A stretch of 42,983 nucleotides of DNA, taken from positions 1 through 42,983 of the forward strand of contig CAIYPD010000042.1 in NCBI GenBank assembly GCA_903928075.1, read 5' to 3'. The notes beneath the pieces are model-generated. The model saw only the letters and a list, made by a program, of their open reading frames with translations, did no database searches and had not been told where the DNA came from. This DNA is from Candidatus Firestoneibacteriota bacterium. Its GTDB lineage: Bacteria > Oederibacteriota > D2-FULL-39-29. The position numbers and the translations under genes are program-made. Positions 38,740 to 42,983 of the stretch are shown one piece after another; within the stretch, counting starts at the first letter, position 1; every line of letters begins with the position of its first letter.

Positions 38740-38758
38740 AAGAAAAAAGCTTTTTCTT
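38740..38758 (+). terminator. weak AT-rich hairpin after lolD
   Basis: AAGAAAAA-agc-TTTTTCTT can pair over 8 bp and its own right arm is T-rich. A short direct repeat follows (aatcaatggaatccaat and aatcggtggaatctaat). Confidence 0.35.
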
Positions 38759-38836
38759 GTCGATAGATGGTTTTTAATCAATGGAATCCAATAGTTTTGG
38801 TAATCGGTGGAATCTAATCCGAAAAGGAGTAGCATT

Positions 38837-39706
38837 ATGATCATTAATCTTAACGGAAAATTTGTGCCAAAGGAAAAGGCGGTTGTTTCGGTCTTTGACC
38901 ACGGCTTGCTTTACGGGGACGGTGTTTTTGAAGGTATCCGTTCTTATAACGGGCGGGTTTTTAAACTTGACGAACATCTGGAGAGATTATATACTTCGGC
39001 CAAGGCGATTACGCTACGGATTCCGGTTTCAAAAGAAAAAATGAAAGCAGAGATTCTGCTCACCATTAGAAAGAATAAACTCAAGGATTCTTATGTCAGA
39101 TGCGTCGTCACGCGCGGCCCCGGCGATCTCGGGTTAAATCCGACAAAATGCCCTAAGGCCTTTTATTTTATCATTGCGTCTTCTATTACGCTGTATCCCG
39201 AGAAGTTCTACAAGGTAGGCCTGCCGGTTATTACTGCTTCGACCCGGAGAAATGTCCCTGAGGCCGTGAGCCCGATGGTGAAGTCGCTTAACTATTTGAA
39301 TAATATCCTGGCAAAACTTGAAGCTAACAACGGCGGCGTGCTTGAAGCCATTATGCTTAATCGGGAAGGTTATGTGGCCGAATGTACCGCGGATAATATT
39401 TTTATTGTCAAGAAAAACGAACTGATTACCCCCCCGACTTATATCGGCGCGCTTGAGGGTATAACCCGTGCGGCAGTCATGGAACTGGCCAGGGATATGG
39501 GGCTTAAGGTCTCGGAAAAACCTTTTACCATGGTAGATATGTATGTCGCGGATGAATGCTTCCTGACGGGAACCGCCGCAGAAGTGGTGCCCATAATTGA
39601 TATAGATACCAGAAAGATAGGCAACGGGAAACCCGGCCCGGTAACGAAAAAATTAATCGCCGAGTACAGAGCGATGACCAGAGCCGAAGGTACGGAAATC
39701 TACTGA
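38837..39706 (+). CDS. ilvE: branched-chain amino acid aminotransferase
   Basis: A 289-residue class IV (D-amino acid/branched-chain) aminotransferase. Motifs are VSVFDHGLLYGDGVFEGIRSY, the catalytic lysine Lys149 in VKSLNYLNN, and the later MLNREGYVAECTADNIFIV and GITRAAVMELA. Fold-type IV enzymes use PLP; this sequence fits IlvE, the last step of leucine, isoleucine and valine synthesis, better than D-alanine transaminase or ADC lyase, but the specificity is inferred. AAGGAG precedes the ATG by 7 bases; an upstream in-frame ATG is rejected. It is followed by twin terminators. Cytoplasmic. Confidence 0.88.
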   Translation: MIINLNGKFVPKEKAVVSVFDHGLLYGDGVFEGIRSYNGRVFKLDEHLERLYTSAKAITLRIPVSKEKMKAEILLTIRKNKLKDSYVRCVVTRGPGDLGLNPTKCPKAFYFIIASSITLYPEKFYKVGLPVITASTRRNVPEAVSPMVKSLNYLNNILAKLEANNGGVLEAIMLNREGYVAECTADNIFIVKKNELITPPTYIGALEGITRAAVMELARDMGLKVSEKPFTMVDMYVADECFLTGTAAEVVPIIDIDTRKIGNGKPGPVTKKLIAEYRAMTRAEGTEIY

Positions 39707-39784
39707 AGACAAACTGAGAAAGTTTGTCTGATTTTAGAGATAAGTAAAGAGATGCAAAGATAAAGCAACTTTGAAAAAACAAAA

Positions 39785-39823
39785 AGAGTGATAGTCGCCG
39801 GAGACTGTCACTCTTTCTTTTTA
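39785..39823 (+). terminator. intrinsic terminator after ilvE
   Basis: AGAGTGATAGTC and GACTGTCACTCT form a 12-bp stem with one G-U pair and a 6-base loop (gccgga), followed by a T-rich run with one C. Confidence 0.8.
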
Positions 39824-39877
39824 TGCTTGCTTGAGGCCCCTCATTAAAGGCCGGCTCAACGGGCCAGGTTGAAAAAA

Positions 39878-39910
39878 GGGACAGTCCCTGAGGGACTGTC
39901 CCTCAGGGAC
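39878..39910. repeat. GGGACAGTCCC double palindrome between terminators
   Basis: GGGACAGTCCC, tga, GGGACTGTCCC and then TCAGGGAC: each 11-mer is itself nearly self-complementary and the two arms pair with each other. It sits between two terminators in a 442-bp gene-free gap (39707-40148). The rest of the gap holds the 8-mer array at 40085 and AT-rich DNA with no ORF. Confidence 0.6.
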
Positions 39911-39940
39911 ACTTGCTAAGCAGTTTTAAAAAAAGAGCAA

Positions 39941-39978
39941 AAAGAGTGACAGACTATCACCTGTCACTCTTTTTTTTT
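39941..39978 (+). terminator. second intrinsic terminator
   Basis: AAAGAGTGACAG and CTGTCACTCTTT form a perfect 12-bp stem with an 8-base loop, followed by at least eight T. The stem is nearly the same as that of the terminator at 39785. Confidence 0.85.
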
Positions 39979-40084
39979 ACTTATTTTTCAGGCTATTTAT
40001 GGTATATTTGTATCAGAGTCTATCTGCGGTGTGGTTCCGCCTAATGGCGGATAAATCTCTATGGCAAGGCGTTTAACTTTTTAT

Positions 40085-40124
40085 CTTGTAATCTTGTCGT
40101 CTTGTACTCTTGTAAACTGTTATT
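40085..40124 (+). repeat. 8-bp tandem units upstream of tyrA
   Basis: cttgtaat, cttgtcgt, cttgtact, cttgtaaa and ctgttatt follow one another at an exact 8-bp period, ending 24 bases before the tyrA start codon. Confidence 0.65.
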
Positions 40125-40148
40125 AATCTATTATTTTAGAGGTTGACT

Positions 40149-40994
40149 ATGAAAAGTTACAATACAGTTGCAATAATAGGTGTTGGCCTGATAGGGGGCG
40201 CTTTTGGTATGGCACTTTTAAAAAAAGGCTTTACCGGCAGAGTTATCGGAATAGGGAGGAATGAAAAAAGATTAAAAGTTGCCAAAAGGATGGGCGCAAT
40301 TACCGAATATTCGACGGACTACTGGATACTGGGGGAAGCCGACCTGGTTTTCCTTGCCACTCCGGTAATACATATAGAAAGCCTGCTTGAAGGAATAGGC
40401 CCTTACCTTAAGGCCGGCGCACTTCTTACCGACGGCGGAAGTACGAAGGAAAAAATAGTTTCTACGGCCCATAAATTTCTCCCGCCTTATGTTTTTTTTG
40501 TCGGCTCGCATCCGGTTACAGGTTCGGAGAAAAGCGGGGTACATTTTACCAAGTCTGACCTTTTCGAAGGTGCGGTATGTGCTGTTACGCCGGACAAGAC
40601 AACGGACAAAAAAGCTCTTGGAAATGTGATAAAACTCTGGAAAGCTCTCGGTTCGACGGTCATCAGTATGAAGCCGGCCGTGCATGATAAACTTCTGGCA
40701 TCAACCAGCCATTTGCCTCATTTTGTGGCCGCGGCGCTTACACTTTCCGTTGTAAGAAAGGATAAAAACTTAAGAGCCTTACTCGGGAAGGGTTTTAAGG
40801 ACACGACCCGTATTGCCGCCTCTAACCCCGAAGTCTGGGCGCAGATAGCTCTGGCGAATAAAAAAAATATCAGCAACAGTTTACAGGAATTTTTAAAACA
40901 GACAAAAAAACTTCAAAGCGCCGTCCGGACGGGAAATATGCGGAAACTTGTACGGCTGCTAAGTGAAGCAAAAACGGTAAGGGAGTCCCTTTAA
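40149..40994 (+). CDS. tyrA: prephenate dehydrogenase family protein
   Basis: A 281-residue protein. It has an N-terminal NAD(P)-binding Rossmann fold with GVGLIGGAFG (Gly11, Gly13, Gly16) and then the TyrA catalytic segments GSHPVTGSEKSGV and STSHLPHFVAAAL, with the family's downstream SNPEVW. Prephenate dehydrogenase forms 4-hydroxyphenylpyruvate on the tyrosine path; arogenate dehydrogenase is a related option and cannot be told apart here. GAGG sits six bases before the ATG; an in-frame TTG six bases upstream is not favoured. It is immediately followed, with no gap, by the PPC-domain gene and then aroA. Cytoplasmic. Confidence 0.9.
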   Translation: MKSYNTVAIIGVGLIGGAFGMALLKKGFTGRVIGIGRNEKRLKVAKRMGAITEYSTDYWILGEADLVFLATPVIHIESLLEGIGPYLKAGALLTDGGSTKEKIVSTAHKFLPPYVFFVGSHPVTGSEKSGVHFTKSDLFEGAVCAVTPDKTTDKKALGNVIKLWKALGSTVISMKPAVHDKLLASTSHLPHFVAAALTLSVVRKDKNLRALLGKGFKDTTRIAASNPEVWAQIALANKKNISNSLQEFLKQTKKLQSAVRTGNMRKLVRLLSEAKTVRESL

Positions 40995-41432
40995 ATGGAG
41001 TATACCAGAGGCAAAATAAAACATATTTATGTCCTGCGTTTCAAAGACGGCGACGATGTTCTTGAGGGTCTGACTAAAGTTGTCAAAAGGGAAAAGATAA
41101 AAGCCGGAATAATCCACCTTACCGGGGGCATAAAGAATTGTAAGGTTGTTACCGGTCCTAAAAAGACCTGTATTCCCCCGGTGCCTGTCTGGCAAAAAAT
41201 TGACGGGGCACATGAAGTTGTGGCCTTTGGCACCGTTTTTCTCGCAGGCAAAGAACCCAGGATCCATATTCATCTTGCCCTGGGCCGCGGAAAAAATTCT
41301 TATGTCGGCTGTCTTCGTACCGGCAGTGAAGCTTACCTGGTCCTTGAAGGAGTCATCATAGAAATGGAAGCTAAGGTTATCAGAGAATACGACAAAAAAT
41401 CAGGTTTCAACTTATTGAAGATATTATCGTAA
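40995..41432 (+). CDS. PPC/DUF296-domain protein
   Basis: A 145-residue protein that is almost wholly one PPC (DUF296) domain. It has FKDGDDVLEGLTKVVKREKIKAGIIHLTGGIKNC, then HEVVAFGTVFLAGKEPRIHIHLALGRG and a C-terminal EAYLVLEGVIIEM strand. The H-x-H-x-ALG motif is characteristic and may bind metal. In plants the domain occurs with AT-hooks; in bacteria it stands alone and its role is unknown, with some members called DNA-binding without strong proof. Here it starts on the base after the tyrA stop and precedes aroA, which suggests a tie to aromatic amino-acid synthesis, perhaps regulatory or as a metal-binding enzyme. Confidence 0.85.
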   Translation: MEYTRGKIKHIYVLRFKDGDDVLEGLTKVVKREKIKAGIIHLTGGIKNCKVVTGPKKTCIPPVPVWQKIDGAHEVVAFGTVFLAGKEPRIHIHLALGRGKNSYVGCLRTGSEAYLVLEGVIIEMEAKVIREYDKKSGFNLLKILS

Positions 41433-41462
41433 TAAGCAATAACCTGAAATAAGAGTTTTAAT

Positions 41463-41494
41463 TTTGTATTCTTGTTATCTTGCACCCTGTCCTG
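41463..41494 (+). repeat. 8-bp tandem units upstream of aroA
   Basis: tttgtatt, cttgttat, cttgcacc and ctgtcctg at an 8-bp period, ending 23 bases before the aroA ATG. This is the third copy of this array type. Confidence 0.6.
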
Positions 41495-41517
41495 ACTTAG
41501 TGGAGAAGAGAAATGCT

Positions 41518-42816
41518 ATGGAAAAACTGATTGTAAAAAACTCGAGAGGCCTTTCAGGCACCGTCCTTATTCCCGGGGACAAGTCCATCTCCCACCGGAG
41601 CCTTATGCTGGGCTCTCTTTCTTCGGGTAAAACAATTATCGGGAACTTTTTACAATCAAAAGACTGTCTGTCCACTATAGACTCATTTTCGAAGATGGGC
41701 ATCCGGATTGTTAATAAAGGATCTAAAGTAACGGTCTTTGGCCGGGGCTTACACGGTCTTAGAGCCCCTAAAACAATTTTAAATGCGAATAATTCCGGTA
41801 CAACCACCAGATTAATGCTGGGTATTCTTGCCGGACAGCCTTTCACTTCGAGGATTACCGGGGATAAATCACTTTGCCGGCGCCCGATGCAAAGGGTTAC
41901 CGGACCGCTTCGGGAAATGGGCGCAGTGATTTTCGGGAAGGGCGGCGGTAATTATACCCCGCTTACCGTCACCGGCGGAAACCTTGAAGGCATCAGTTTT
42001 AAGTCTAAAGTAGCCAGTGCCCAGGTCAAATCGGCGCTGCTTTTAGCGGGCCTCTATGCCCAAGGGCAAACTTGCGTAAGCGAACCGGTAAAATCACGCG
42101 ATCATACCGAGAGGATGCTTAAATACTTCGGAGTGAAACTTAAAATAAAAGGAAATACGGTCTGTATAAGAAGCGGGCAAAAATTAAAAGGCCGGAGGAT
42201 AGAAGTGCCCGGGGATACTTCTTCGGCGGCTTTTTTTATTGTAGCGGGTCTTATTGTGCCGGATTCAAAACTCGTTCTTAAAAATGTCGGAATAAATCCG
42301 ACCCGGACGGGGATATTAGAAGCGTTATTGCGGATGGGCGCGAAGATCAGGATAGTGAATAAAAGAAATATCAAGTTTGAACCGGTGGCGGATTTAATCG
42401 TGCAAACTAGCAGTTTAAAAGGTGCGGTTATAGGCGGAAAGATAATTCCGAGGCTTATTGATGAAATTCCCGTACTGGCGGTGGCTGCAGCACGGGCAAA
42501 AGGAAAGACCGTGTTTAAAGACGCAGGGGAACTCCGGGTGAAAGAGAGTGATAGAATTAAAACTATCTGTACCGAGTTAGCGAAATTCGGAGTCAGGACT
42601 AAAGAAAGCAAGAATGGTTTTGTTGTTTACGGTAATTCAAAGCCCCGCGGAGCAAAAAGCATTTCTTACGGTGACCACCGGATAGCGATGGCCATGGCGG
42701 TGCTTGCCCTGGTTTCAAAAGGTACTTCAGAAATTAAAGATACAGCGTGCATAGATACCTCCTTCCCTGAGTTTTTCGGCTTGTTCAGAAAAATACAAGG
42801 CCGGCAGACGGGATGA
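41518..42816 (+). CDS. aroA: 3-phosphoshikimate 1-carboxyvinyltransferase (EPSP synthase)
   Basis: A 432-residue enzyme of the shikimate pathway that joins phosphoenolpyruvate to shikimate-3-phosphate. Motifs are PGDKSISHR with Lys22, NSGTTTRLMLG, LCRRPMQRV, and the C-terminal DEIPVLAVAAARA, ELRVKESDRI and YGDHRIAMAMAVLAL. The length is normal and both globular repeats are complete. GGAGAAGAG precedes the ATG. An in-frame ATG 54 bases upstream lies in the 8-mer repeat and is rejected. It is the last gene seen; the 167 bases after it hold no ORF or clear terminator. Cytoplasmic. Confidence 0.95.
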   Translation: MEKLIVKNSRGLSGTVLIPGDKSISHRSLMLGSLSSGKTIIGNFLQSKDCLSTIDSFSKMGIRIVNKGSKVTVFGRGLHGLRAPKTILNANNSGTTTRLMLGILAGQPFTSRITGDKSLCRRPMQRVTGPLREMGAVIFGKGGGNYTPLTVTGGNLEGISFKSKVASAQVKSALLLAGLYAQGQTCVSEPVKSRDHTERMLKYFGVKLKIKGNTVCIRSGQKLKGRRIEVPGDTSSAAFFIVAGLIVPDSKLVLKNVGINPTRTGILEALLRMGAKIRIVNKRNIKFEPVADLIVQTSSLKGAVIGGKIIPRLIDEIPVLAVAAARAKGKTVFKDAGELRVKESDRIKTICTELAKFGVRTKESKNGFVVYGNSKPRGAKSISYGDHRIAMAMAVLALVSKGTSEIKDTACIDTSFPEFFGLFRKIQGRQTG

Positions 42817-42983
42817 TGAGGGAATCTTTTAGAAAAAATGTCCTATAAGAAGTAAAGTAAAATTTATAAGATAGCAAACATCAACAGATAACTTACCCTC
42901 ATCCATACTTTCTCCCGGGGTAGAGCAATGGAGCAATAGATAATAGATGGAAGAAAAACAAGATGAATTATGAGAAGTTGAGC

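Noticed and set aside
41464-41517. Upstream ATG for aroA
   Set aside because: The added residues come from the 8-bp repeat, are not typical of AroA, and the family start with a good ribosome-binding site is at 41518.

Overview
The window looks like a chromosomal segment from a bacterium with a Gram-negative-type envelope. The evidence is LolC/E- and LolD-like lipoprotein sorting components, a PilT ATPase, a lipoprotein, a secreted protein ending in an outer-membrane-style aromatic residue, and many Sec signal peptides. The genes resemble their families at a distance. The mix of a GH57 glycosidase, numerous PQQ-like beta-propellers and HydB-type redox proteins fits an uncultivated, anaerobic or deep-branching phylum better than a well-known one; this is inference, and no rRNA or other taxonomic marker is present. 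Well-formed sigma70-type promoters are visible (for example TTGTAT-17-TATAAT and TTGACT-17-TATAAT). No tRNA, rRNA, CRISPR array, integrase or transposase was seen. Layout: (1) 161-5798, a tight plus-strand operon with a PHP phosphoesterase, a membrane-anchored TPR protein, a GH57 glycosidase with a carbohydrate-binding-like C-terminus, a lipoprotein combining a periplasmic-binding fold with a nested TolB/CsgG-like domain, and a VanZ-like protein. (2) 5833-18873, the most unusual part: a promoter followed by a co-directional series of redox genes. It holds two PQQ-like propellers, an NHL propeller, another PQQ-like propeller, a small four-cysteine membrane protein, a Tat-like multi-cluster ferredoxin, a NosR/NapH-type membrane polyferredoxin, a propeller with three membrane segments, a fused HydC-HydB (NuoE-NuoF-like) NADH-oxidising flavoprotein, and a [2Fe-2S]/FAD/[4Fe-4S] protein related to NuoG/HydA N-termini and to GltD. 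No hydrogenase, quinone-reductase or terminal reductase subunit accompanies them. My reading is an NADH-linked electron path across the membrane to extracytoplasmic propellers, which I do not recognise as a named system. (3) 19155-27136: a glycosyltransferase, pilT, another PQQ-like propeller (both minus strand), then an ABC exporter pair with a very large FtsX-type permease. (4) 27240-31750: a membrane rhodanese and MauE/DoxX-like protein, a DUF5710-like small protein, cysS, rlmB and an outer-membrane-like protein. (5) 31776-34295, minus strand: a TPR membrane protein, an ABC-2 permease and ATPase, and a half-size GDT1-family transporter. (6) 34777-38704: a pRiA4b-ORF3-like protein, lysS, then LolC/E- and LolD-like genes. 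(7) 38837-42816: an amino-acid biosynthesis block with ilvE, tyrA, a PPC/DUF296 protein and aroA. The intergenic DNA is rich in repeats. One family consists of degenerate 9-bp tandem units (TAAKGTYYR) leading into a conserved core, and it sits against stop codons at several places. A second family of 8-bp units (CTTGTANT) lies just upstream of three start codons. Further repeats are a 97-bp-offset tandem duplication, a 26-bp inverted pair 23 kb apart, and a palindrome between twin terminators. All functional assignments come from reading motifs; no database search was run.
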